Source: an uncultured Neomegalonema sp.
GTDB lineage: Bacteria > Pseudomonadota > Alphaproteobacteria > Rhodobacterales > Rhodobacteraceae
Assembly: GCA_937911325.1 (NCBI GenBank)
Contig: CALDSD010000100.1
Location: forward strand, 1-64,000
Length of the DNA stretch: 64,000 nt
Direction of reading: 5' to 3'
Below are positions 18,258 to 28,000 of this stretch, piece by piece. The position numbers and the translations under genes were made by a program. The notes below the pieces were generated by a model, which saw only the letters and a program-made list of their open reading frames with translations, had not been told where the DNA came from and did not search any database. Numbering within the stretch: the stretch's first letter is position 1; each line of letters opens with the position of its first letter.

Positions 18258-18854
18258 ATGGTGAAAATCGAATACTTTTTCAGCGTCTTATCGCCGTTCA
18301 CATATCTGGCTGGCACGCGCCTGGAGGAAGTCGCCGCCCGTCGCGACGCGGCGATAAACTATCGACCGATGGACATCATGAAGGTCTTTGGCGAAACCGG
18401 CGGCGTCCCGGTTCCGCAACGTCATCCCTCACGGCAGGCCTACCGGCTGCAGGAACTGAAGCGAATCGCGCGGATGAATCGGATGACCCTGAACATCGCG
18501 CCGGCGCATTGGCCGACGGATCAGCGGCCTGCCTCCGCAGCTCTCATAGCGGCGCAGGCGGCCGGCAAGAGCATCGGCCTTGCGGCGCACGCGATGATCA
18601 GAGCCTGCTGGGCGGAGCACCGGGACGTCGCGGATCCAACTGTGATCACCGACGTTCTGGCCATGAACGGCATCGATTACGGCGCGCTCGGCGATCACCT
18701 TCCAGCCGCTGAAGAGCAGTTTGACCGCAACACGGCCGAAGCCATCGAGCGCGGCGTTTTCGGCGCCCCGTTCTCCATCGTCGGCGAGGAGATGTTCTGG
18801 GGGCAAGACCGCTTGCCCTATCTCGACGCGCATCTGGCCGAGACGAACGGCTGA
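18258..18854 (+). CDS. 2-hydroxychromene-2-carboxylate isomerase-like DsbA-fold protein
   Basis: A 198-residue cytosolic protein of the kappa-class glutathione transferase/HCCA isomerase family, related to DsbA. The N-terminus IEYFFSVLSPFTYLAG replaces the usual CxxC with the SPFTY segment that positions glutathione in this family. An all-helical insert follows and the C-terminal thioredoxin half includes GVFGAPFSIVGEEMFWGQDRL, very typical of the family. Characterised members isomerise a naphthalene-pathway intermediate, but most family genes lie outside such clusters, as here, and probably use another glutathione-linked substrate. Confidence 0.85.
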   Translation: MVKIEYFFSVLSPFTYLAGTRLEEVAARRDAAINYRPMDIMKVFGETGGVPVPQRHPSRQAYRLQELKRIARMNRMTLNIAPAHWPTDQRPASAALIAAQAAGKSIGLAAHAMIRACWAEHRDVADPTVITDVLAMNGIDYGALGDHLPAAEEQFDRNTAEAIERGVFGAPFSIVGEEMFWGQDRLPYLDAHLAETNG

Positions 18855-18866
18855 CGTTCCGCGCGT

Positions 18867-19487
18867 CTACGGCCCAGACCAGTCGATCGAGCAAAGCTCG
18901 GCCGACTTCTGATCGAAGTTCCAAACCCGGCCGAAATCGCGAACCTTGCCCTTCAAGGCCGTCGCGATCACGACGTCCGGCCCCATCCAGTACTGCGTAT
19001 TCTGCACCGTAACGGGCGTCTCGGGATCTCCACCCGGAATGGGCTTCACCACTCCGGTGATGATCTTGGGCACGGTGACGTGACGCTCGTCGCCGTTCTT
19101 GACCTCGTAATCGACGATCGCGCGTTTCGCGCCGAGGAAGTTTCCGACGAGAAGTTTGAATAGGCCAGTCGTTCCACGCGCGCCGCCTGAGAAAATCGCT
19201 GACAGCGCTTCGAACTGCTTGTCCGTGCACTTTTCGTCGAAGTAGGCGGCTGCGGTCCAATTGCCGTCGCCCATCTTGCCGGGGATGTCGAGCATCATCG
19301 CCACGTTCAGGCCATTGAGCTTCGATCTGCCCCAGTTGCCCTCATCAATCCGGACAGCCATCCACGCGTGGCAATAGCCATAGGTCGGCGGGTGCGCGCC
19401 CAGTGAAACGACGCAAGGGCAAAACACCTCGCACGAGCAATTCAGCGCCAGTTCGCCCTTGACGCGCCACTTTGGGATGTCCGCCAT
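18867..19487 (-). CDS. DUF1326 domain protein
   Basis: A 206-residue protein that matches the DUF1326 family by its N-terminal cluster of four cysteines, C17, C19, C23 and C25, in NCSCEVFCPC, followed by an HAWMAVRIDEG segment and a conserved closing WNFDQKSAELCSIDWSGP. There is no signal peptide. The cysteine cluster suggests metal or redox chemistry, but no function is established. It follows the DUF2182 membrane-protein gene by 24 bases on the same strand; DUF1326 and DUF2182 genes are often neighbours, which supports a shared role. Confidence 0.85.
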   Translation of the reverse strand: MADIPKWRVKGELALNCSCEVFCPCVVSLGAHPPTYGYCHAWMAVRIDEGNWGRSKLNGLNVAMMLDIPGKMGDGNWTAAAYFDEKCTDKQFEALSAIFSGGARGTTGLFKLLVGNFLGAKRAIVDYEVKNGDERHVTVPKIITGVVKPIPGGDPETPVTVQNTQYWMGPDVVIATALKGKVRDFGRVWNFDQKSAELCSIDWSGP

Positions 19488-19511
19488 GTTCCTACCTTTT
19501 TTTCTTCGTTC

Positions 19512-20435
19512 TCAGATCGCGTGCGCCGCCAAGAGACCCGCGCCCGACGCCACCAACAGCACGCCCACTGCGCGGCCCCAGAGCTCGGCCTTAGGCAAGA
19601 TCTTTTCCGCGACAAAGTATAATGAAATCAGCGCCATCCACCAGAGCGCCATTGCTCCGAAAACAAACATCAATCCCATGAACACCACGCAACAGCCGAC
19701 ACAGTAGACGCCGTGGTTCAACCCGACGGGAAATGCGCCAGAGATCCCAGGCCGCCAATGGGAGAGCAGATAGGTCAAAGGATGCCGACAATGACGCAGG
19801 CAGGCGTCCTTGACGCCGGTGAACTGATAGAGCCCTGCGGCGATCAGTAAAAATGCCGCCGCCAGAGGTCCGGCAACAGTACCGCCCATTGTGAAGAAGG
19901 CGCTGTCCCGCAGCCCGAGTTGCGTCAGACCGAGGGCGATCGACACAACCGCCCAGAGGACGAAGTACCCAGCGAAGAACAGGATAAGACGCACCAGCAA
20001 CGGCGCGCCTGTGTCTTCCTTCGCGGCGAGCTTGGCGTAAGTGGCCATCACCGGAGCCATGGCCGGAAGCATCATCGCCGCCATCATCAACAGCCACATG
20101 GCCAGCGTTTGGGTGACTGTTTCCGCTGACCAATCGCCCGGCGTCATCATGCCGCCCATCGCCATGCCATCCATCGTCATACCGTCCATGGGCATACCAT
20201 CGCCCATAGCCGTTCCTTCGTCGGTCATGCCGCCTTCGGTCATGCTGTCGGACCCCATTCCGTCGATCGTTTCAGTCTGCGCGGACATGGAGCCGGACCC
20301 CATCATCTGGCCATCCATCATCATCATCGCGCTCATCCACGAAGAGAGCGTCAACCAGAGCCCTGCTGCGATCAGCAGCGGTACGGTGACGGTGACGAAA
20401 CGAGCGGCATCCAGGTATGCGGCGAGACGTGTCAT
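19512..20435 (-). CDS. DUF2182 metal-binding membrane protein with a Met-rich segment
   Basis: A 307-residue inner-membrane protein of the DUF2182 family, often described as predicted metal-binding. One helix lies at about 12-33, then after residue 105 come further helices including WLLMMAAMMLPAMAPVMATY, a hallmark of the family, and the cysteine segment CLRHCRHPLTYLLSHWR and GVYCVGCCVVFMGLM. Between the first and second helices, residues 34-97 contain 20 methionines with Gly, Asp, Ser and Thr and no Cys or His. This loop should face the periplasm. Such Met-rich segments are common in copper-handling proteins, so copper or silver binding is a reasonable inference. The gene overlaps the end of gntR by four bases. 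Confidence 0.85.
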   Translation of the reverse strand: MTRLAAYLDAARFVTVTVPLLIAAGLWLTLSSWMSAMMMMDGQMMGSGSMSAQTETIDGMGSDSMTEGGMTDEGTAMGDGMPMDGMTMDGMAMGGMMTPGDWSAETVTQTLAMWLLMMAAMMLPAMAPVMATYAKLAAKEDTGAPLLVRLILFFAGYFVLWAVVSIALGLTQLGLRDSAFFTMGGTVAGPLAAAFLLIAAGLYQFTGVKDACLRHCRHPLTYLLSHWRPGISGAFPVGLNHGVYCVGCCVVFMGLMFVFGAMALWWMALISLYFVAEKILPKAELWGRAVGVLLVASGAGLLAAHAI

Positions 20436-21199
20436 AGGGAATTCCGGGTCTGTATTTTTTCGGCGTGCGAAGCGGCTCGACGGGACTGCGCCGCTTCGAT
20501 CAGCTTTAACGTGTAGTCGGCGAGCCGATCGATCTGCTCCGCCGCCGAGTTGGCGCCTCGCGACTCGAGCGCGTCTACGAGCAGGTCGTGGGCTCCAGCG
20601 ATCTCTTTGCGGTCACGGCTTCGGAAGGTGATCATGTTGAGCAGCGGCTGCATCGCTTCGATCGCGCCCGCCATCTGAAACGAGAGCATCGGGTTCCCGG
20701 CCGCATCGACCAAAGCTCGATGGAAGCGCACGTCGGAGTCGCAGAACGCCTCGTCGCTGATACCGCCCGATCGCTGGGCCACGATCTCTTTTCGCATCGT
20801 TTCAAGATGCCGCGCCTCGCGCCTCGCGCACGCAAACGGCAAGCATGCTTTCTCCATCGACGCGCGAGCTTCGACAATGTCGCGCGGATCGATCGGATTC
20901 ATGCTGACGAGCAAACGGCTGGTGGTGACGAGCGACTCATGCGCCTCCGACCAGGACAGCTGGTGAACGAAGGCCCCGCCCTTCGGCCCCCGGCGAGAAC
21001 GGATCAAGTTCTGCGCAGCGAGACGTTTCAGCGCCTCTCGCACGGTCGGCCGGGAAACCCCGAAGCGTTCGGCCAGCTCTTCTTCGCCGGGCAACCGTTC
21101 GCGAACAACCAGTTTACCGCCCAGAATCGCCTCGCGGATTTGATCGGCGATCTGCGCAGAGAGCTCTTTCTTGTCGATCGCATCATAGGAGATGCCCAC
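20432..21199 (-). CDS. GntR-family transcriptional regulator (FCD type)
   Basis: A 255-residue DNA-binding regulator. The N-terminal winged helix-turn-helix (about 8-75) includes LPGEEELAERFGVSRPTVREAL, the GntR signature, and the C-terminal helical FCD domain (about 95-235) contains ARASMEKACLPFA, FHRALVDAAGNPML and GAHDLLVDAL, whose His and Asp residues normally bind a metal and an organic acid. Its stop overlaps the DUF2182 start in an ATGA arrangement, so gntR, DUF2182 and DUF1326 are likely one operon. The divergent gene is acuI, and the gap holds a palindrome suited to this regulator class. The ligand is unknown. Confidence 0.9.
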   Translation of the reverse strand: MGISYDAIDKKELSAQIADQIREAILGGKLVVRERLPGEEELAERFGVSRPTVREALKRLAAQNLIRSRRGPKGGAFVHQLSWSEAHESLVTTSRLLVSMNPIDPRDIVEARASMEKACLPFACARREARHLETMRKEIVAQRSGGISDEAFCDSDVRFHRALVDAAGNPMLSFQMAGAIEAMQPLLNMITFRSRDRKEIAGAHDLLVDALESRGANSAAEQIDRLADYTLKLIEAAQSRRAASHAEKIQTRNSL

Positions 21200-21255
21200 G
21201 CGCGCCTCCCCGAGGTTAGAGCACAGTTTTCGTCGCGAACCCTAGCCAAACAGCA

Positions 21256-21270
21256 ATTTGTTTGACAAAT
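21256..21270. promoter_or_regulatory. Palindrome between gntR and acuI
   Basis: ATTTGT-TTG-ACAAAT is a perfect 15-base palindrome 57 bases upstream of gntR and 72 bases upstream of acuI. It contains the GT/AC half-site pattern of GntR/FadR-type operators. On the gntR strand TTGTCA inside it can act as a -35 box with GCTAGGGTT about 17 bases further on, so binding would block gntR transcription. Confidence 0.5.
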
Positions 21271-21341
21271 AGATTCGCGAACGCCCGCGCCGGAAATTGG
21301 CGCGCGGCGCAAAGCGCAATCAAATCAGTGGAGGGTCCGCC

Positions 21342-22331
21342 ATGAAAGGTCTGTTGGTCGAGAAATCCGAAGAAGGCGTGGTGAGCGCCTCGGTCCAGGA
21401 TATCGACGAGGCGAGGCTGCCCGCGGATGGGGACGTCACGGTCGCCGTCGAATACTCGACGGTCAACTACAAGGACGGGTTGTGCATCACCGGCAATGGC
21501 GGCCTTGTGCGCAACTATCCGCACGTGCCCGGCATCGACTTCGCAGGCACCGTCGAAAGCTCCTCCGACGATCGCTACAAGCCGGGCGACAAGGTTGTGC
21601 TGACAGGGTGGCGCGTCGGCGAGGTCTGGTGGGGCGGTTACGCTCAGAAAGCCAAGGTCAAGGCCGACTGGCTGGTGCCGCTGCCGGACGGGCTGTCGAC
21701 CAAGGACGCGATGACGGTCGGCACCGCCGGCTTCACCTCGATGCTCGCCGTGATGGCGCTGGAAGACCAGGGCCTGAAGCCCGGAAACGGACCGGTGCTG
21801 GTGACCGGGGCCGCAGGCGGCGTCGGTTCGGTGGCGACGGCCATTCTGGGCAAACTCGGCTACGAGGTCGCCGCGGTGACGGGGCGCCCGGAGACGGCAG
21901 ACTATCTCAAGAGCCTCGGCGCGACCCAGATCGTCGCGCGTGAAGAGTTGAACGAGCCGACCAAACGCCCGCTTGAGTCGGAGAACTGGGCCGGCTGCGT
22001 CGACGCCGTCGGCGGGGTGATGCTCGCCCGGCTGCTTGGGCAGATGAAATACGGCGGATCTGTCGCCGCTGTTGGTCTGGCGGGCGGCCCGAAGCTCGAG
22101 ACGACGGTCATTCCGTTCCTGTTGCGCGGCGTGAACCTGCTCGGGATCGACAGCGTCATGCAGCCCTATGAGAACCGTCTGCGCGCATGGAGCCGCATCA
22201 CCTCCGACCTGCCGATGGACAAGCTGCACGCCATGGTCGAGGTGAAGGGCCTCGCCGACCTGCCGGATCTGGGTCCGGCGATCTTGGGCGGCAAGGTCAA
22301 AGGCCGCGTCGTCATCGACGTGAACGCTTGA
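21342..22331 (+). CDS. acuI: Acryloyl-CoA reductase-like oxidoreductase (AcuI/YhdH family)
   Basis: A 329-residue NADPH-dependent medium-chain reductase. Characterised AcuI enzymes reduce acryloyl-CoA to propionyl-CoA, which detoxifies acrylate formed from DMSP or 3-hydroxypropionate. Family segments are visible: NYKDGLCITG near the start, VPGIDFAGTV, WGGYAQKA, and the cofactor motif TGAAGGVGSVA. The ending LGGKVKGRVVIDV is also typical. GGAGGG lies eight bases before the ATG; an open extension upstream covers the intergenic region and is rejected. The divergent FCD regulator may control it. No DMSP lyase or dmd gene lies in the window, so the physiological source of acryloyl-CoA is unknown. 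Confidence 0.85.
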   Translation: MKGLLVEKSEEGVVSASVQDIDEARLPADGDVTVAVEYSTVNYKDGLCITGNGGLVRNYPHVPGIDFAGTVESSSDDRYKPGDKVVLTGWRVGEVWWGGYAQKAKVKADWLVPLPDGLSTKDAMTVGTAGFTSMLAVMALEDQGLKPGNGPVLVTGAAGGVGSVATAILGKLGYEVAAVTGRPETADYLKSLGATQIVAREELNEPTKRPLESENWAGCVDAVGGVMLARLLGQMKYGGSVAAVGLAGGPKLETTVIPFLLRGVNLLGIDSVMQPYENRLRAWSRITSDLPMDKLHAMVEVKGLADLPDLGPAILGGKVKGRVVIDVNA

Positions 22332-22372
22332 TCGCCCCGATTGCCGCGGGCCGACCGCTGCTGCTAACCAAG

Positions 22373-22401
22373 AGCTCTGGCCGAACGGTCAGGGCTTTTT
22401 T
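22373..22401 (+). terminator. Rho-independent terminator after acuI
   Basis: AGCTCTGGCCG (22373-22383) pairs with CGGTCAGGGCT (22386-22396), allowing two G-T pairs, and is followed directly by TTTTTT and G. It lies 42 bases past the acuI stop and before the aminotransferase start. Confidence 0.85.
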
Positions 22402-22418
22402 GCTTTGGACACCTGCAC

Positions 22419-23648
22419 ATGACCCAGCTCGACCTCGACTTCGTTCGCAGCCAGTTTCCAGCTTTCGCCGAGCCGTCGCTGCAGCGTTGGCGGTTTTTTG
22501 AGAACGCCGGCGGGTCCTACGCCTGCCAGCAGGTGATTGACCGCCTCACGAATTTCTACACCAGAACCAAAGTGCAGCCCTACGGCGAGTATCCGACCTC
22601 GATCGCCGCTGGCGAGGACATGGACTCTGCCCGAGACCGAATGGCCGCCTATCTCAACGTGAGCTCCGAAGAGCTGCTGATCGGTCCATCGACCACACAG
22701 AACACGTATGTGCTCGCGCAGGCGTTCCGGGCGGGTTGGTCCGAGGGCGACGAAATCATCATCACGGATCAGGACCACGAGGCCAATATCGGCGCCTGGC
22801 GGCGGCTGGAAGAGACCGGGATCATCGTCAAGGAATGGTCGGCCGAACCCGAGGCGGACGGACGGCTCGATCCCGCTGCGCTGGACAACCTTTTGACGGA
22901 TCGCACGAAGCTCGTCGCCTTCACCCATTGCTCGAACATCATCGCCAACCCCAACCCCGTGGCCGAGATCGCCGCCAAGGCCCAGGCCGTGGGCGCGCGC
23001 ACCGTCGTCGACGGCGTCTCCTATGCGCCGCACGGACTGCCGGACGTCACGGCGCTCGGCGCCGATGTCTACCTGTTCTCCGCCTACAAGACCTATGGGC
23101 CGCATCAGGGCGTCATGGTCGTTCGGCGGGAGACGATGGCGGAGCTCGAAAACCAGAGCCACTATTTCAATGACGGCTACGCCTCCAAACGGCTCGTCCC
23201 CGCGGGACCCGACCATGCGCAGGTCGCCGCGCTGAACGGGGTCGTCGACTATCTCGATGCGCTGCATGCGCACCACTTCACCGACGCCGCCGAACCGCAG
23301 GAGCGCGCCCGGCGCACGCATGACCTGATGGTGGCCCATGAGCGCAACGCCCTGGCGCCGCTTCTGGAGTTCCTTGACGCCCGCAACGATCTGCGCGTGC
23401 TGGGGCCGGTCGATCCGGTCGAACGCGCGCCCACCGTCGCCTGCGACACCGCCAAACCCCCTGAAATGCTGGCCAAGGCCCTGGCCGAGCACGGCATCAT
23501 GGCCGGTTGGAGCGACTTTTACGCGCCGCGCATTCTCAAGCGCATGGGCGTCGATCCGGAACGCGGCGTGCTCCGTCTTTCCTTTGTCCACTACACCACA
23601 CACAAGGATGTCGACGCGTTGATCGAAGCGCTCGACCACGTGCTTTAA
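22419..23648 (+). CDS. Class V-fold PLP-dependent aminotransferase
   Basis: A 409-residue fold-type I enzyme in the cysteine desulfurase/isopenicillin epimerase-like superfamily. The Schiff-base lysine is in SAYKTYGPHQG, preceded by VDGVSYAPHGLPDV, which carries the Asp that contacts the pyridine nitrogen. An upstream segment, GPSTTQNTYVLAQA, forms the phosphate-binding part. The last region GWSDFYAPRILKRMG is typical of the class. The loop cysteine used by true sulfur-mobilising desulfurases is not evident, so aminotransferase, lyase or epimerase activity is more likely. It lies 7 bases upstream of rsmD. Its substrate cannot be named. Confidence 0.85.
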   Translation: MTQLDLDFVRSQFPAFAEPSLQRWRFFENAGGSYACQQVIDRLTNFYTRTKVQPYGEYPTSIAAGEDMDSARDRMAAYLNVSSEELLIGPSTTQNTYVLAQAFRAGWSEGDEIIITDQDHEANIGAWRRLEETGIIVKEWSAEPEADGRLDPAALDNLLTDRTKLVAFTHCSNIIANPNPVAEIAAKAQAVGARTVVDGVSYAPHGLPDVTALGADVYLFSAYKTYGPHQGVMVVRRETMAELENQSHYFNDGYASKRLVPAGPDHAQVAALNGVVDYLDALHAHHFTDAAEPQERARRTHDLMVAHERNALAPLLEFLDARNDLRVLGPVDPVERAPTVACDTAKPPEMLAKALAEHGIMAGWSDFYAPRILKRMGVDPERGVLRLSFVHYTTHKDVDALIEALDHVL

Positions 23649-23655
23649 CCCCGCG

Positions 23656-24234
23656 ATGCGGATCGTCGGCGGGTCTTTTTCTGGACGAAAGCTGGCGAGC
23701 CTTGGCGCCGGCGCGCCGGAGGCTCAGCTGCGGCCAACGACGGACCGGGTGCGCGAGGCCCTGTTCAACGCGCTTACGCATGGCGACTACCCGCCGATCG
23801 AGGGCGCACGCGTGCTCGACCTGTTCGCTGGCGTCGGGGCGCTCGGCCTGGAGGCGATCTCTCGCGGCGCCGTTCGGGCCGTCTTTGTCGACGATCACGC
23901 CAAAGCGCGCGCGCTGATCCGAGAGAATGTCGAGGCGCTCAGCCTCACGGGTCAGACGAAGATCTTCCGACGCGACGCCACACGGCTCGGCCCCAATCGC
24001 GGCGAGCCCTATGACCTCGTATTTCTCGATCCGCCCTATGGTCGCGGTCTGGGCCCAAAGGCCTTGGCGTCGGCGGCGAATGGCGGATGGATCTCGCCGG
24101 ACGCCGTCATCATTTATGAGCTCGCCCGCGACGACGAACCCGGCGACCTCGACGGCTTCGAGGTGCGGGACGATCGCGGATATGGGGATACCCGCATCTT
24201 GTTTCTGCGGCCTGCAGACGCGACGTCGGAATAG
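23656..24234 (+). CDS. rsmD: 16S rRNA (guanine-966-N2)-methyltransferase RsmD
   Basis: RsmD methylates G966 of 16S rRNA during 30S assembly. The 192-residue protein begins MRIVGGSFSGRKLASL with the family start, has RPTTDRVREALFNAL, the SAM motif LDLFAGVGALGLEAISRGA, and the catalytic tetrad region LDPPYGRG, the DPPY form of the N-methyltransferase motif. It follows the class V aminotransferase after seven bases and is likely co-transcribed with it. Confidence 0.95.
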   Translation: MRIVGGSFSGRKLASLGAGAPEAQLRPTTDRVREALFNALTHGDYPPIEGARVLDLFAGVGALGLEAISRGAVRAVFVDDHAKARALIRENVEALSLTGQTKIFRRDATRLGPNRGEPYDLVFLDPPYGRGLGPKALASAANGGWISPDAVIIYELARDDEPGDLDGFEVRDDRGYGDTRILFLRPADATSE

Positions 24235-24276
24235 AAAGCGGCGGTTCGCGCGCGATACAACCAAAAGGGGCCCGAC

Positions 24277-25014
24277 ATGACGAACTTGAATTGGGGCGCA
24301 ATGCTGGGAGGGTTGTTCCTGGCCGGCGGCGTCGCCTTCGCCGGGCTTCACGTCGGCGACAGCCTGATCGACATGCGCCGGGCGGACCGGGTGGTCACAG
24401 TCAAGGGACTGTCCGAGCGCGAGGTCTCGGCCGATGTCGCGTCCTGGCGGATCCCCTTCCGCGGACAGGCCGGGTCTTCCCAAGCCGCGATCGCCGAGGC
24501 GAGCCGGTTCCGCGACGCGGTCCGCGACTTCGCGCTGCAAGGCGCGAGCGCGGAAAGCGACGGCGTGACCGAACCCTACACCCTACGCATCGACCGCACC
24601 TTTATGAACGATGGCGGGATCCAGCGGGAAGTGGCGCGCTATGTCGCCGTCGGGGCGGTAAGGCTGCGGACAACCAATGTCGATGCGGTGCAAGACCTCG
24701 AAGCGAAGACACAAGCGCTGCTCGACGCGGGCGTGCTGCTCGGCGACAACGACTACGCCGAAGCGGCCAAGCCGGAATATCTGTTCACGACCCTCAACGC
24801 GATCAAGCCCGCGTTGATCGCTGAGGCGACCAAGGCGGCGCGCGCATCGGCCGAACAGTTCGCACAGGATTCCGGCAGCAATGTCGGCGAGATCGCCAGC
24901 GCCAATCAGGGCGTGATCCAGATCCTCCCGCGCGACGGGCGCTTCGACGAACGGTTCGAGCGCAACAAGATCGTCCGCGTGGTCAGCACGGTGAAGTACT
25001 ACCTCGACGACTAG
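24277..25014 (+). CDS. SIMPL domain protein
   Basis: A 245-residue protein with one N-terminal membrane helix or uncleaved signal (about residues 5-24) and a periplasmic SIMPL domain. The family features seen are VVTVKGLSEREV, a segment around ADVASWRIPF, and the ending RNKIVRVVSTVKYYLDD, which is strongly conserved in the family. SIMPL was named from the mouse signalling molecule associated with IRAK; bacterial members such as BP26 in Brucella are periplasmic and of uncertain role. It lies 42 bases after rsmD and converges on the RND permease gene. Confidence 0.88.
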   Translation: MTNLNWGAMLGGLFLAGGVAFAGLHVGDSLIDMRRADRVVTVKGLSEREVSADVASWRIPFRGQAGSSQAAIAEASRFRDAVRDFALQGASAESDGVTEPYTLRIDRTFMNDGGIQREVARYVAVGAVRLRTTNVDAVQDLEAKTQALLDAGVLLGDNDYAEAAKPEYLFTTLNAIKPALIAEATKAARASAEQFAQDSGSNVGEIASANQGVIQILPRDGRFDERFERNKIVRVVSTVKYYLDD

Positions 25015-25022
25015 CGCCGACG

Positions 25023-28000
25023 TTACTCAGCCGGGGCCTTCGCGGCCGTTTCGTCGACGCCTGCGGTCGCTGGCAGGCTGAGGGTAAGCCGCAGAAGCGG
25101 CGGCACCAGCAGCAGGGTCAGCACCGCGGAGAGCGATAAACCGCCGACCACCACCGAACCCAGGCCGCGATAAAGCTCGGAGCCGGCGCCCGGAAAGACC
25201 ACCAGCGGCAACATCCCGCAAACGCTGGTCAGCGTGCTCATGAAGATCGGCCGGACGCGGTTCCGCGTCGCTTCCAGGATCGCGTCGTTCACCGGCATGC
25301 CGTCGACCCGGAGGTGATAGAGCGACTGGTGCACGAGCAGGATCGCGTTGTTCACGACGATCCCGATCAGGATGACGAAGCCCAACAGTGTGAGCATGTC
25401 GAGCGGCTGCGGTTGATAGAGATTGAGGAACGCCAGCCCGGCGACCCCGCCCGCCCCGGCGACCGGCACCGATACCAGGATCACCAACGGCAGCACAAAG
25501 CTTTCGAACAGAACGGCCATCACAAGAAAGACGATGACGAGCGCCAGCAACAGATTGATCTGCAGTGCGTTCCAGGTCTGCGTCAGCTCATCCGCAGCGC
25601 CGGACAGGGTCATCCGTAGACCGATGTCGGCCGCATCCGCCTCCAGCGGCTCCATGACGTTCTCGCGCATGATCTCCAGCGCCGTCTCCAACGGTATGTC
25701 CGCGGATGGCCGCACCTCAAGCGTAATGGTGCGTAGCCGCTCGCGATGGCGGATCTCGACCGGGCCAGCGGTCAACGCCACATTCGCCAGAGCCGAGATC
25801 GGAACAATGTCGCCATTGGGCGCGACCACTGGGTAGGCGCCGACATCCTGCGTCCGCAGCGCGGTTCCGGCCGTGTCGAGCCCCTTGAGGGTCAGATCCA
25901 GGCGATCGGCGCCGACTGTGATCTCCTCGACGCGCACGCCGTCATTGTAGGCGTCCAGGGTCAGGGCGAGCGTTCGCGCATCGACCCCGGCGTCGGCGAG
26001 ACGCACCCGATCCGGTTCGAGACGCAGCTCCGGCGATCCCAGCTCCAATCCAGGCCTCGGGCGGAACTGGTTGCCCTGCTCTCTGGGCAGGTGCTGGGCG
26101 ATCAGGCCCGCAGCGCGCTGCGCAACTTCGAGGATCTCCGGAAGCTCTGCGCCAGAGACGTTCAGCTCGATCGCGCGCCCACCGCCGATCCCGCGCCCGA
26201 ACAGCGATCGCTTGTTGATAAAGCCGAATGTGCCAGGCTCCGCGAACACGGGTCCGGACAGCACGGGGATCAGCTCGTCAATGCGCGACGGGTCTTTCGC
26301 CGCGCCGCCGAGAAAGGTCGTGCCGCGCGTTGAAACGAAGAAGAAGTGACGCATGGCCGGCGGTTCGGAGAGATCGCCGTTTTCGTCCTTCTCCCAAAGT
26401 GGTTGCGCAACGCTTTCGATGCCTTCCGCGATGCGTGTCGTCGTGTCGAGATTATAGCCGGGCGGCGGAACGATCACGCCGAAGACCAGATTACGGTTCC
26501 CTTCCGGCAGATATTCGAGCTTCGGCAGAAACGCGGCGGCCCCGAAGATCGCCGCACCCGTCACGGCGCTGACAACCAGAAACCCGATCGCTCGGCTGCG
26601 GACGGTCAATCGCGCGTAGGCCTGAACCAAACGGCCGAAGCCCCCCCCGACCCAGTCGAGAAAAGGCAGCTTCATCATCGTGAGCTTCGCGCCGCCGGCG
26701 TTCAGCAATCGGCTCGAGAGCGCGGGGATCACGGTCACGGCGACGACGAGCGAGAGCATCACCGACACCGAGATCGCCACGGCGATGTCCCGGAACAGTT
26801 GCCCTGCCTCCAGCTCCATCACCAGGATTGGAATGAACACCATCACCGTGGTGAGCGCGGAGACCAGAATAGCGCCCCAGACCTGACGCGCGCCCTCATA
26901 GGCCGCCTGCTTGGCCGGCATGCCCTGTTGGCGGAGCCGATAGATGTTCTCCAGAACCACAATGGCGGCGTCGACGACCATGCCCACCGCGAAGGCGATG
27001 CCAGCCAGCGAGATGACGTTCAGCGTCCGCCCAAGCGCCGCCATCGCCACGAAAGACGCGATGATCGAAACCGGGATCGCGAGCGAGACCACCAGGGTCG
27101 CCCGAGGCGAGCGCAAGAACAACAGCAGGACGCCGGCGGCCAGCACGCCGCCGATCCAGATGTTCTGAAGCACCAGAGCAATGGCGCCGTCGATATAGAT
27201 CGTCTCGTCGTAAACCTGCGTAAAGGTGAGGTTCTCGCGCTTGAGCTCGCCATCCTGCAGCTCTTTGATCGCAGCGCGCAGCCCTTCCATCGTCTCAATG
27301 ACGTTGGCGCCCTGTTCGCGGACGGCGTTCACGGCGATCGCCGGCGAACCCAGGTGCCTAATCCGCGCGGACGGTTCTTTGTATCCAAAGCCGACCTCAG
27401 CGATGTCGCGCACATAGACGCGTCCCAGGCGGTCGCCGCCGCCCGCCGCGCCGCTGCGGAGGACGACGTTCTCAACAGCGGAGACTGTGTTTAGTTCGCC
27501 CTCGGCGCGAACGACATAGCGGCGTTTGCCCTCTTCAACGTCGCCAGCCGACAGCGAAATGCTCTCGCTGCGCAATCGATCGAGAACGTTCGGGATGGTC
27601 AGGCCGAACTTCGCGAGCCGAACAGGATCGACGCGGATCTGCAGCTCACGCTCCACCCCGCCAAAGACGTTGACCAGCGACACGCCCTCGACCCGCTCGA
27701 GCCGCTCGCGCACGACGTCCTGGGCGAAGTCGCCATACGTCTCCATCGGGCGTTCATTACCTGGGCCGCGCTTGAGAATGATCCAGGCGATCGGGTTGTC
27801 GTCCGAGCCCGACGTATCAAGCGTCGGCTCATCCGCCTCATCGGGATAGTCTGACACGCGATCGAGACGGTTGGCGACGAGCAACAGAGCCCGGTCCATA
27901 TTCGCGCCGATCGCAAATTCCAGCGTGATGCGCGCCCGACCCGTCTCCGAACGGGAGACCATCGTCTCCAACCCTTCGAGGCCTTTCAATTCGTCCTCTT

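Noticed and set aside
26346-27494. Long plus-strand frame opposite the RND permease
   Set aside because: It is antisense to a well-recognised permease, rich in Arg, His and Asp, and lacks any family pattern. Other long antisense frames, such as 14501-15514 opposite ugd and 7992-8972 opposite the end of VIT and clpA, are rejected for the same reason.
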